DNA of 64,000 bases, taken from NCBI RefSeq assembly GCF_019880365.1, contig NZ_CP082271.1, forward strand, positions 3,720,001 to 3,784,000, in the 5' to 3' direction. Position numbers and translations under genes: made by a program. Origin of the DNA: Pseudomonas sp. DNDY-54 (GTDB taxonomy: Bacteria; Pseudomonadota; Gammaproteobacteria; Pseudomonadales; Pseudomonadaceae). Positions within the stretch are counted from its first letter, which is position 1. Each line of letters starts with the position of its first letter. The notes below the pieces were generated by a model. That model was given only the letters and a program-made list of their open reading frames with translations. It was not told the origin of the DNA and did no database searches. Below, in pieces: positions 34,940 through 43,445 of the stretch.

Positions 34940-35755
34940 GTGTCCGCCTTTTCAACCTTGCCCCTGGTAATCGAACCGGCCGATCTGGCCCTGCGCCTGG
35001 ACGCTCCTGAACTGATTCTGGTCGATCTGACCAGCGCAGCTCGCTACGCTGAGGGGCATCTGCCCGGTGCACGATTCGTCGACCCCAAGCAGACCCAGCT
35101 GAGCCAGCCACCCGCACCGGGCCTTTTACCTGGCAAGCCACAACTGGAAGCACTGTTTAGTGCACTGGGGCATCGCCCAGACGCGGTTTACGTTGTCTAT
35201 GATGATGAAGGTGGCGGCTGGGCCGGCCGATTCATCTGGCTGCTGGACGTCATCGGCCACCACCGATACCACTACCTTAACGGTGGTTTGCACGCCTGGC
35301 TGGCCGAACCACGGCCGCTGTCGCAGGACACGCCTGCCCCCTCTGGCAGGCCGATCACGCTGCAGTACGACGAGTCGCCCAGCGCGACCCGTGAGTACAT
35401 TGAAAGCCGGCTCGGCGCACCTGACATGGTCATTTGGGACGCGCGCTCACCTGAGGAATACCGCGGTGAGAAAGCCCTCGCCGCGCGTGCCGGCCACATC
35501 CCTGGGGCGATCAACTTCGAGTGGACAGCGGCAATGGACGCAACGCGCGGCCTGCGCATTCGCGAAGACATCGCCGAACGACTGGAGATGCTCGGCATCA
35601 CTGCCGACAAGGAAATCATCACTCATTGCCAGACGCATCATCGCTCCGGCTTCACCTACCTGCTGGCTAAAGCCCTGGGCTATCCGCGCGTCAAGGCATA
35701 TCCCGGTTCTTGGGGCGAATGGGGCAACCTGCCCGATACGCCAATCCAGCAATGA
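34940..35755 (+). CDS. rhdA: thiosulfate sulfurtransferase (rhodanese) RhdA
   Basis: A 271-residue tandem-domain rhodanese that transfers sulfur from thiosulfate to cyanide or other thiols. The inactive N-terminal domain is followed by a catalytic domain with Cys230 in the active loop CQTHHRSG, the loop reported for Azotobacter vinelandii RhdA. GTG 34940 was chosen because it gives the known RhdA length and N-terminus (SAFSTLPLVIEPADL). A TAGACT -10-like element lies about 30 bases upstream. Psd follows 11 bases later. Confidence 0.94.
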   Translation: MSAFSTLPLVIEPADLALRLDAPELILVDLTSAARYAEGHLPGARFVDPKQTQLSQPPAPGLLPGKPQLEALFSALGHRPDAVYVVYDDEGGGWAGRFIWLLDVIGHHRYHYLNGGLHAWLAEPRPLSQDTPAPSGRPITLQYDESPSATREYIESRLGAPDMVIWDARSPEEYRGEKALAARAGHIPGAINFEWTAAMDATRGLRIREDIAERLEMLGITADKEIITHCQTHHRSGFTYLLAKALGYPRVKAYPGSWGEWGNLPDTPIQQ

Positions 35756-35766
35756 AAAGGTCATCC

Positions 35767-36669
35767 ATGAAAGATCGCTTGTTCGTAGTCAGTCAGTACC
35801 TGCTTCCGCACCACCTGATCTCACGCCTCGCCGGCTGCCTCGCCGAGTGCCGGTTGCCTTGGGTGAAAAACACCTTCATCAAGTGGTTTGTTCGACATTT
35901 TCAAGTCGACATGCGCGAAGCACAGATCGAAGACCCAACCGCCTATGAACATTTCAATGCGTTTTTCACTCGCGCACTGAAAGACGGCGCTCGCCCACTG
36001 GACCCAACCCCTGGCGCCATTCTCAATCCCTGTGACGGTGCCATCAGTCAGCTCGGCCGGATCGAGCAGGGTCGAATCTTTCAAGCCAAGGGTCACAGCT
36101 ACAGCGTGATGGAACTGCTAGGCGGTGACCATGAGCGCGCCGCGCCGTTCATGGGCGGCGATTTCGCCACCGTGTACCTGTCGCCCAAGGACTACCATCG
36201 CGTACACATGCCACTAACCGGCACCCTGCGCGAGATGATTTACGTACCCGGCCGTATCTTCTCGGTGAACACCGTGACCGCTGAAGGTGTACCGGAGCTG
36301 TTCGCCCGTAATGAGCGCGTGGTCTGCCTGTTCGACACCGAGCGCGGACCGATGGCGATGGTGTTGGTCGGCGCGATGATCGTTGCGAGCATCGAGACGG
36401 TCTGGGCCGGACTCGTGACGCCACCCAAGCGTACGCTCAAGACTCACCGCTATGACGAAGCCAGTCGCGCCCCGATTCAGCTCGAAAAAGGCGCCGAGAT
36501 GGGCCGTTTCAAATTGGGATCGACGGTCATTCTGCTGTTCGGGCCGGACCAGGTCAGCTGGGCTGAGCGCCTGACTGCGTTATCACCGGTCTGCATGGGC
36601 GACAGCCTGGGCCAGGCCAAGTCCGTGCCGCCCGTTATTACGCCGGCCTCCGATTCGACGGAAACATAG
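35767..36669 (+). CDS. psd: phosphatidylserine decarboxylase proenzyme
   Basis: A 300-residue inner-membrane enzyme that makes phosphatidylethanolamine from phosphatidylserine. It self-cleaves at the LGST motif (Gly251-Ser252) to create the pyruvoyl group. The processing triad is Asp90 (NPCDGA), His147 (DYHRVHMPL) and Ser252. The start at ATG 35767 gives MKDRLFVVSQYLLPHH. An in-frame ATG at 35752 overlaps the rhdA stop and is an alternative. Confidence 0.95.
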   Translation: MKDRLFVVSQYLLPHHLISRLAGCLAECRLPWVKNTFIKWFVRHFQVDMREAQIEDPTAYEHFNAFFTRALKDGARPLDPTPGAILNPCDGAISQLGRIEQGRIFQAKGHSYSVMELLGGDHERAAPFMGGDFATVYLSPKDYHRVHMPLTGTLREMIYVPGRIFSVNTVTAEGVPELFARNERVVCLFDTERGPMAMVLVGAMIVASIETVWAGLVTPPKRTLKTHRYDEASRAPIQLEKGAEMGRFKLGSTVILLFGPDQVSWAERLTALSPVCMGDSLGQAKSVPPVITPASDSTET

Positions 36670-36826
36670 AACCGAACCAATGGTCGGCTGCTGCTGGCCA
36701 ACGTCTCCGTGTCCGCTATGATGTCAGCCAGCGATTGCATTTTGATATCACAGTGTGACGAACGCCCTCATCGCACCCCCGACCGAGAATCGGTGCGCGA
36801 AGACCGCTTGCCACGGAGTTCATTGT

Positions 36827-38644
36827 TTGGAAACCCAGAGCCAACCCCTGTTGTTGCGCGTACCAACGCCGGATTGCGAGGAGCTATCCTTCTGCGAGCC
36901 AAGCGTGCGTGGCGTCCGGCGTTGGCTTTCAGGCCTGCCCAAGGCCAATCTCGGTGAAACCGCACGCCAGCTATACCAGGCCATGCTGGAGCTTAATCAG
37001 CTGCGTACGACGGTCCAGAACCGACTGCAACTGCTCGAATTGTTGAGGCCCGAGATCCATTTCGTTTGCCGGGAACTCGAGCGCTATTTCATCAATCAGC
37101 CCATCGTCCTCGGCGAGCGCCCGCGCAAAGTGGCCAGCCTGTGCCAGGCCCTGCACAATCACCTCGCCATTGGATACAAACTGATTGCCGTCGAGCTGTC
37201 TGCACAGACGGGGCGTGAACGGCTGCAGCTGCTCACCATCTCCCTGCAGCGAGCGATCCGTAGCCTCTGCGCAATGCTCGTTCGCTCGACACAGCTGTAC
37301 AGTCCAACACCGGACGGCTTGTGGCTTGAGCTTCATCAGCTATACGCCATTGCCAGCGATCAGGGCCTTCACCGCACCGTAGTGCGTGACGATCTGGCCT
37401 ACCGGGTCAAAGGGTTAAGCGCTGAACAGAGCTATATCGTCGCGCTGATGATCGGCAGCGCCCGCTGCAACCAGATGCGCCAACAGAATGTCGCACAGCT
37501 GGCTCAGGTTCTTGAGCCCTGGAGCGCATGGGTTCGCCTGCAATCGGCACAGAACCCGTCGAGCCTTTTCGGTGTATCGCCTCGGGTCGATGGCCCGCCG
37601 CGTTACCGGTCGATGTTTACTTTCGAAGAGCGGGCCAACCTGCTCGGCGTCGACCCCCATGGCCTGGTCAAAGCCATCCAGCTTTTCCTCCAATCGCCAA
37701 CGAGTGGCGCCGAACAGAACGAGCTTGCCGTTCCGGAGGGGCTTAGCCTGGATCTTCTCCAGCACATCAGCGCCGCCTGGGGTGACATCTCCGAGCGGAG
37801 TTTCCAGCGCACCCCCACGAAAGGCTCGATGACGATATGCATCGGCATGAGCGCGCTGCATTATTTTTTGGCGGATCGACGCCCCTTCGTCGGGCTGTTG
37901 AAACGACCCGACGCCACGCGATCTGCGGTTTTCAAACTGAACAATGGCGCACCGGACGTCTGGTCCGTTGCCTTTGACGCCCAGGCGATCAACGAGGATG
38001 GGGTACTGCCAAGCGATTGCATCGAGTTTGTCCGCCCCGTTATCGAGAGCACAACGGATGAGGATGAAACCGAAACCTCCTCAGTTGCTGATCTTTTCCC
38101 TACGTTCGAAGTCCAGCGCGTCGACCACAGCCCCGGCGGCTTTTGCCTGTCGTGGCAGGGCGAGGTCCCGGCTCATCTCCAGGCAGGCGAGCTGCTAGGC
38201 CTTCAGGACGCTACCAGTCAGGCCTGGAGTGTCGCAGTGGTGCGCTGGATCCGCCAGGTTCGCGGCAGTGGGCCACAGATGGGTGTAGAACTCATCGCTC
38301 CTTCCGCACAGCCCTGCGGGCTTCGCCTGCTCCGGAAAACTGAGCAGAGTAGTGAATACCTGCGCGCCCTGCTGTTGCCTGAAATCAGTGTGATCTCTCG
38401 TCCGGCGACGCTGATCGTTCCGCGCTTGCCGTTTCAGGAAGGTCAAAAAGTGCAGATCAATCAGAACGGCGACGAACACCGAGCGCAACTCTGTCGCCGC
38501 CAAACGGGTACCAGTAGCTACAATCAGTTCGAATACCAGTTGGTAGGGGTTGCGGCCCCACCGCAGGAGACCCCCATCACAGCCAGGGGAACCCAGGCGG
38601 CCACACGGGGCGAAGATTTTGACTCGCTCTGGAACACGCTGTAG
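36827..38644 (+). CDS. PilZ-like domain protein upstream of fimX
   Basis: A large, mostly helical cytoplasmic protein of about 605 residues with a C-terminal PilZ-like domain (TFEVQRVDHSPGGFCLSW to MGVELIAPSAQ). The DxSxxG part of the cyclic-di-GMP site is present as DHSPGG, but no RxxxR motif is visible upstream of it, so ligand binding is uncertain. The start was set at TTG 36827 because GGAG lies eight bases before it and LETQSQPLLLRVPTPD looks like a natural N-terminus. A GTG at 36755 (24 residues more) is possible but lacks a ribosome site. It directly precedes fimX, so a role in the same signalling pathway is inferred. Confidence 0.75.
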   Translation: METQSQPLLLRVPTPDCEELSFCEPSVRGVRRWLSGLPKANLGETARQLYQAMLELNQLRTTVQNRLQLLELLRPEIHFVCRELERYFINQPIVLGERPRKVASLCQALHNHLAIGYKLIAVELSAQTGRERLQLLTISLQRAIRSLCAMLVRSTQLYSPTPDGLWLELHQLYAIASDQGLHRTVVRDDLAYRVKGLSAEQSYIVALMIGSARCNQMRQQNVAQLAQVLEPWSAWVRLQSAQNPSSLFGVSPRVDGPPRYRSMFTFEERANLLGVDPHGLVKAIQLFLQSPTSGAEQNELAVPEGLSLDLLQHISAAWGDISERSFQRTPTKGSMTICIGMSALHYFLADRRPFVGLLKRPDATRSAVFKLNNGAPDVWSVAFDAQAINEDGVLPSDCIEFVRPVIESTTDEDETETSSVADLFPTFEVQRVDHSPGGFCLSWQGEVPAHLQAGELLGLQDATSQAWSVAVVRWIRQVRGSGPQMGVELIAPSAQPCGLRLLRKTEQSSEYLRALLLPEISVISRPATLIVPRLPFQEGQKVQINQNGDEHRAQLCRRQTGTSSYNQFEYQLVGVAAPPQETPITARGTQAATRGEDFDSLWNTL

Positions 38645-38707
38645 ATTGCGGCTCACTGTACTTTTAGCCTTCACGCCCCGTCTACGGCGCGTTCCAAAGC
38701 TGCTGCC

Positions 38708-40774
38708 ATGGCCCCGCACAAGAAAACCATCCGCCTGTTGCTCCTCGAAGATTCGCAGAATGAAGCTGAGCGACTGGTCAGCCTGTTCCGCAACGCGGGC
38801 CAGGCGACGCGCGTCCATCGACTTACCTCCAGCGAGGACCTTGCTGATGCGCTTCAGCAAACCTGGGACTTGCTGATCAATGCACCGGCGAGCGTCAACC
38901 TTGATCCTAGCGAAGCCATTGGTGCCGTCCGCAAGCAGGCGAAGGACATTCCGGTCATTCAGTTGATCGAGGGCAACGATGTCGATGCCATTACTGAGGC
39001 CCTGTCCCTCGGCGCCCAAGGCGCGCTGCCTCAGGGCGAAGACGAATGGCTGATCCTGGTTGCTAACCGGGAGATCGCGAATCTCGAAGAACGTCGTGCG
39101 CGCCGCTCCGCCGAGCTGGCGCTGCGTGAGGCCGAAAAACGGTGTCAGCTCCTGCTGGAGAGCTCCGTAGATGCCATCGCCTATGTTCATGATGGCATGC
39201 ATATCTATGCCAACCGCGCCTATCTGGAGCTGTTTGGCTATGAAGACGTAGACGAACTGGAAGGCATGCCCATGATCGATCTCATCGCGTCCTGCGATCA
39301 GGTCGAGTTCAAGAGCTTTCTAAAGAACTATCAAAGCATTCAGGGCAGCGCTGAGCTGGTGTGCGGCGGTATCCGCGCCGATGGCGGCAACTTCAAGGCC
39401 CGCATGCACTTTTCACCAGCGAGCTACGACGGTGAACCCTGCATCCAAGTCGTCATTCGTGCTGAGACCGGCAATGCCGAGCTGGAAAAGCTACGTGAAA
39501 TCAGCAGCCAGGACGTCGTGACGGGTCTGTACAACCGAAACTATTTCCTCGACTCGCTGGACAGCGCTGTGGAGCGCGCCGTCAATGCCGGTCAGGGCGC
39601 GAGCCTTGCCTACATCCGGATCGATCGTTTCGCCAGCCTTCAAGCCGATATCGGCTTGGGCGACTCCGACCGTCTGCTGGCCGAGTTGGCCCAGCTGCTT
39701 CGCAGTCAGTTCCCCGATAGCGCCGAGCTGGCCCGCTTCGGGGACGACGCCTTCGCGGTGCTCATGCCCAATGCCGCGCCGCAACAACTTCAGCAGCCAT
39801 TGACTGAATTGCTGCGCAAGGTCGAGGGCCATCTGTTCGAGGTCAGCGGCCGCACCGTTCAAACCAGCCTGAGCATCGGCGTTGCCGCGCTTGACGAAAA
39901 AACCGCGAAAGCCCGGGACGTGATCGATCGCGCTCACCGTTGTGCCGAAGAGCTTACCGACGGCAACGGGCTTGGGATTTACAACCCCGCCGACGAGCTG
40001 GCGGCTGCCGCCAGCCGCGGCAATGTGCTTGCCATGTTGCAGCAGGCGCTCGAGAAAAACAGCTTCCGCCTATTGTTCCAACCGATCATCAGCCTGCGCG
40101 GCGACAGCCACGAGCATTATGAGGTTCTGCTGCGCCTGCTCGATCCGCAGGGAGTGGAAGTGCCGCCGGGAGACTTCCTGGACGCGGCAAAAGAAGCGGG
40201 GCTGGCCACAAAGATCGACCGATGGGTGCTGCTCAATTCGATCAAGCTGCTCGCTGAACATCGCAGCAAAGGGCATAGCACACGCCTATTCGTACATCTT
40301 TCAAGCGCGAGCTTGCAGGATCCATCCCTGCTTAACTGGCTTGGCGTCGCGCTCAAGGCGTCGCGACTGCCTCCCGACTCACTGGTTTTCCAGATTGATG
40401 AGCAGGACGCCGTCGCTTACCTGAAGCAAGCAAAAGCGCTAACGCAGGGGATGGGTGGGCTCGGCTGCCGTATCGCGCTCAGCCAGTTCGGTTGTGTGTT
40501 GAACCCTTTCAACACCCTCAAGCACCTCAATGCAGATTTCGTGAAAATAGACGGGTCCTATACCCAGGACCTCAGCCGTCAGGAAAACCAGGAAGCGCTC
40601 AAGCAACTACTGGCGGACCTCCATGAGCAGGCCAAGCAGACCATCGTCCCCTTCGTTGACAGCGCCACCGCGCTCGCCACGCTATGGCAAGCCGGTGTTG
40701 GCTACATCCAGGGGCAGTATCTACAGGGCCCAAGTCAGTCGATGGATTACAACTTCTCATCTGACGACGACTAA
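38708..40774 (+). CDS. fimX: FimX-type degenerate GGDEF-EAL protein for twitching motility
   Basis: A 688-residue cytoplasmic protein with four domains: a receiver-like domain (1-125) in which the phospho-acceptor position appears replaced (LLINAPASVN), a PAS domain (about 145-255), a GGDEF domain with GDDAF at 345-349 instead of GGDEF, and an EAL domain with EVL at 472-474 instead of EAL. The length and the EVL signature match P. aeruginosa FimX, a cyclic-di-GMP receptor without much catalytic activity that localises to the pole and controls type IV pilus assembly. Confidence 0.92.
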   Translation: MAPHKKTIRLLLLEDSQNEAERLVSLFRNAGQATRVHRLTSSEDLADALQQTWDLLINAPASVNLDPSEAIGAVRKQAKDIPVIQLIEGNDVDAITEALSLGAQGALPQGEDEWLILVANREIANLEERRARRSAELALREAEKRCQLLLESSVDAIAYVHDGMHIYANRAYLELFGYEDVDELEGMPMIDLIASCDQVEFKSFLKNYQSIQGSAELVCGGIRADGGNFKARMHFSPASYDGEPCIQVVIRAETGNAELEKLREISSQDVVTGLYNRNYFLDSLDSAVERAVNAGQGASLAYIRIDRFASLQADIGLGDSDRLLAELAQLLRSQFPDSAELARFGDDAFAVLMPNAAPQQLQQPLTELLRKVEGHLFEVSGRTVQTSLSIGVAALDEKTAKARDVIDRAHRCAEELTDGNGLGIYNPADELAAAASRGNVLAMLQQALEKNSFRLLFQPIISLRGDSHEHYEVLLRLLDPQGVEVPPGDFLDAAKEAGLATKIDRWVLLNSIKLLAEHRSKGHSTRLFVHLSSASLQDPSLLNWLGVALKASRLPPDSLVFQIDEQDAVAYLKQAKALTQGMGGLGCRIALSQFGCVLNPFNTLKHLNADFVKIDGSYTQDLSRQENQEALKQLLADLHEQAKQTIVPFVDSATALATLWQAGVGYIQGQYLQGPSQSMDYNFSSDDD

Positions 40775-40781
40775 GCGGCTG

Positions 40782-40805
40782 GGCCGGCGCGGATCCGCGC
40801 CGGCC
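40782..40805. repeat. 24-base perfect palindrome after fimX
   Basis: The sequence from 40782 to 40805 is a perfect palindrome centred on GATC: a ten-base-pair GC-rich stem (GGCCGGCGCG) with a GATC loop in RNA. It begins five bases after the fimX stop. No T-run follows on either strand, so it may be a weak terminator or mRNA-stabilising hairpin. Confidence 0.7.
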
Positions 40806-40878
40806 ATTGACCGGGGGCATCCGCCATCGGCGCGAGAGTCTACAGTGGTTAGTTCCTACACCTGAGGGAGCAAACCAC

Positions 40879-41955
40879 ATGGCCATGATGAAAGCCGCCG
40901 TATTCGTCGAGCCCGGCAGGATCGAGCCGCAGGACAAGCCCATCCCTGAGGTCGGCCCCAACGATGCCCTGCTGCGCATCACCACGACCACCATCTGCGG
41001 CACGGACGTGCACATCCTCAAGGGTGAATATCCCGTCGCTCAGGGCCTGACCATCGGTCACGAGCCCGTCGGCATCATCGAGAAGCTGGGCAGCAACGTT
41101 CAAGGCTACGAGGAAGGCCAGCGCGTGATCGCCGGCGCCATCTGCCCCAGTTTCACTTCCTACGCCTGCCAGGACGGCGTTTCATCCCAGGATGGCGGCA
41201 CCTGTGGTTGCCATGGCTACAAGCCGATGGGGGGCTGGCGCTTCGGCAATACCATCGATGGAACCCAGGCCGAGTATGTACTGGTGCCTGACGCCCAGGC
41301 GAACCTCGCCCCGGTACCCGACGGTCTGACCGACGAACAGGTGCTGATGTGCCCGGACATCATGTCCACCGGCTTTGGTGGCGCGGAAAAAGCCGATATC
41401 AAGATTGGCGATATCGTGGCGATCTTCGCCCAGGGACCCATCGGACTTTGCGCCACCGCCGGGGCCAAGCTTCGCGGCGCCAGCTGCATCATCGTGGTCG
41501 ACGGGGTCGAGGAACGCCTGACGATCGCCCGGCAGATGGGGGCGGACGTGACACTCAACTTCCGCGAAGTGGACGTGGTCGAGGAGATCCTCAAAATCAC
41601 CGGCGGCCGCGGCGTGGACGCCGCCATCGAGGCGCTGGGCACCCAGCTGACCTTCGAACAGTCCCTGCGCGTACTCAAGCCGGGCGGAACGCTGTCCAGC
41701 TTGGGGGTCTATTCCGACGATCTGAAGATTCCGCTCGGTGCATTCCATGCGGGCCTCGGCGACCACAAGATCGTTACCTCGCTGTGTCCCGGCGGCAAGG
41801 AGCGCATGCGGCGCTTGCTGAACGTCGTTGCTTCCGGTCGTGTCGACTTCGGCGCCCTGGTCACCCACCAGTACAAGCTGGACGCCATCACCGACGCCTA
41901 CGAGCTGTTTGCCAACCAGCGCGACGGCGTGTTGAAAGTTGCGATCAAGCCCTGA
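40879..41955 (+). CDS. zinc-dependent secondary alcohol dehydrogenase
   Basis: A 358-residue medium-chain dehydrogenase. The catalytic zinc ligands appear as Cys40 (TICGTDVH), His61 (IGHEPVG) and Asp160 (CPDIMSTGF), the Cys-His-Asp set of the thermophilic secondary alcohol dehydrogenase type rather than Cys-His-Cys. A nucleotide-binding loop QGPIGLC lies near residue 200. The usual four-cysteine structural zinc lobe is not complete. Likely substrates are small secondary alcohols or ketones. A GAGGGAG site precedes ATG 40879. It sits between fimX and serB, which from memory are adjacent in P. aeruginosa. Confidence 0.88.
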   Translation: MAMMKAAVFVEPGRIEPQDKPIPEVGPNDALLRITTTTICGTDVHILKGEYPVAQGLTIGHEPVGIIEKLGSNVQGYEEGQRVIAGAICPSFTSYACQDGVSSQDGGTCGCHGYKPMGGWRFGNTIDGTQAEYVLVPDAQANLAPVPDGLTDEQVLMCPDIMSTGFGGAEKADIKIGDIVAIFAQGPIGLCATAGAKLRGASCIIVVDGVEERLTIARQMGADVTLNFREVDVVEEILKITGGRGVDAAIEALGTQLTFEQSLRVLKPGGTLSSLGVYSDDLKIPLGAFHAGLGDHKIVTSLCPGGKERMRRLLNVVASGRVDFGALVTHQYKLDAITDAYELFANQRDGVLKVAIKP

Positions 41956-41967
41956 CGGCGCCAACGA

Positions 41968-42001
41968 GAAAGCCCCGGGGCGGAACAGTGCAGGGGCTTT
42001 C
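41968..42001. terminator. bidirectional terminator between alcohol dehydrogenase and serB
   Basis: GAAAGCCCC (41968-41976) and GGGGCTTTC (41993-42001) form a nine-base-pair stem with a 16-base loop. A-rich and T-rich stem ends fit use on both strands, and the two flanking genes converge here. Confidence 0.75.
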
Positions 42002-42024
42002 TGCCGCTGGAAGCCCTGGTTGGC

Positions 42025-43239
42025 CTACTCCGTCCCTTCCCGATCCCTGAACCCCAGCAGATAGAGAATGCCATCGATCCCCAGAGTGGAGATGGCTTGC
42101 TTAGCCGACTGCTTGACCAGGGGTTTGGCCCGAAATGCCACGCCCAGGCCGGCCAGGCCGAGCATTGGCAGGTCATTGGCGCCATCACCTACGGCAATGG
42201 TCTGCTCCAGGCGCAAGCCTTCCTTCTGCGCCAGCTCACGCAGCAGATCGGCCTTGCGCTGCGCATCGACAATGGGTTCCTGAGCGACTCCGGTGAGCTT
42301 GCCGTCGACGATTTCCAGCTCATTGGCATAGATGTAGTCGATTCCTAGTCTGGCCTGCAGCTGGCGCGCAAAGTACGTGAAGCCGCCCGAAAGGATCGCG
42401 GTCTTGTAGCCCAGCCGCTTCAGCTCGGCAAACAGCAACTCAGCGCCCTCCGTGAGGCGCAGGCTGGCGCCAACTTCAGCCAAGGCGCGCTCCTCCAAAC
42501 CTTCGAGCAGTGCCAGACGCTCTTTGAAGCTGGCGCGGAAGTCCAGCTCGCCGCGCATCGCCCGCTCAGTGATTTCCGACACTTGCGCGCCAACGCCTGC
42601 CACCTTGGCCAGCTCGTCGATGACCTCCGCCTCGATTAGCGTGGAGTCCATGTCGAACACCGCCAGCCTGCGATTGCGACGGAACACCGAGTCGCGCTGG
42701 AAGGCAATGTCGACGTTGAGCTCCTGCGCCACACTGAGGAATTCGGCACGCAGAGCAGCGGTATCAGCCGGTTCGCCACGGACCGAGAACTCGACGCAAC
42801 CCTTACCCAGCTCTTCGGGCACATCCAACGGCTGGCGACCCGAGAGGCGATCAATGTGATCGATGTTGAGACCGTATTTGGCGGTGATCGAGCTGACCCG
42901 TTGCAGCTGCTCGGCGGTAACCTTGCGGGTCAGCAACGTGACGATATGGCGCGGCTTGCCCTGCCCCGCCACCCACTGCTGGTAATCGGATTCCGCAACG
43001 GGCGTGAACCGCACCTGCTGGTCGTGCTTGTAGCCGGTAAACAGCACATCTTTCAGCACCGAAGACGCCCGTTCGGTATCGGGAATTTCCACGAGGATGC
43101 CGAACGACAAGGTGTCATGAATCACGGCTTGCCCGATATCGAGGATGTTCACTCCACCCTGGGCCAGCACGCCGGTGATGGCCGCGGTCAGCCCGGGACG
43201 ATCTTCCCCGGTAATGTTGATCAGGACGATTTCGCGCAA
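42025..43239 (-). CDS. serB: phosphoserine phosphatase
   Basis: A 404-residue enzyme for the last step of serine synthesis. Two ACT-like regulatory regions fill the N-terminal half (EIVLINITGEDRPGLTAAITG), followed by a HAD phosphatase domain with the nucleophile motif VFDMDSTLIEAE, the motif II serine in TAILSGGFTYF and the motif III/IV region AVGDGANDLPML. The start is TTG 43239, supported by AGGAG seven bases before it. Divergent from the cyclase-like gene. Confidence 0.95.
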   Translation of the reverse strand: MREIVLINITGEDRPGLTAAITGVLAQGGVNILDIGQAVIHDTLSFGILVEIPDTERASSVLKDVLFTGYKHDQQVRFTPVAESDYQQWVAGQGKPRHIVTLLTRKVTAEQLQRVSSITAKYGLNIDHIDRLSGRQPLDVPEELGKGCVEFSVRGEPADTAALRAEFLSVAQELNVDIAFQRDSVFRRNRRLAVFDMDSTLIEAEVIDELAKVAGVGAQVSEITERAMRGELDFRASFKERLALLEGLEERALAEVGASLRLTEGAELLFAELKRLGYKTAILSGGFTYFARQLQARLGIDYIYANELEIVDGKLTGVAQEPIVDAQRKADLLRELAQKEGLRLEQTIAVGDGANDLPMLGLAGLGVAFRAKPLVKQSAKQAISTLGIDGILYLLGFRDREGTE

Positions 43240-43445
43240 GGCGCAGCTCCTACGGCAAAGAAGGCGTGCATTCTACAACAGGCGATCCGTCGCCGAGGGC
43301 CTCAGCCACGTGACAAAAAACTGACCATACCGGCGATGTTGCGCCGATGCTTCTGCAATTCGTCAGCTTTGACTGCGAGACCTTCAGCACCCAGTGCGCT
43401 TTCCGTATACTGCGCGGCACTTCCCTAAGAGTAGAGCCGCGCTCT

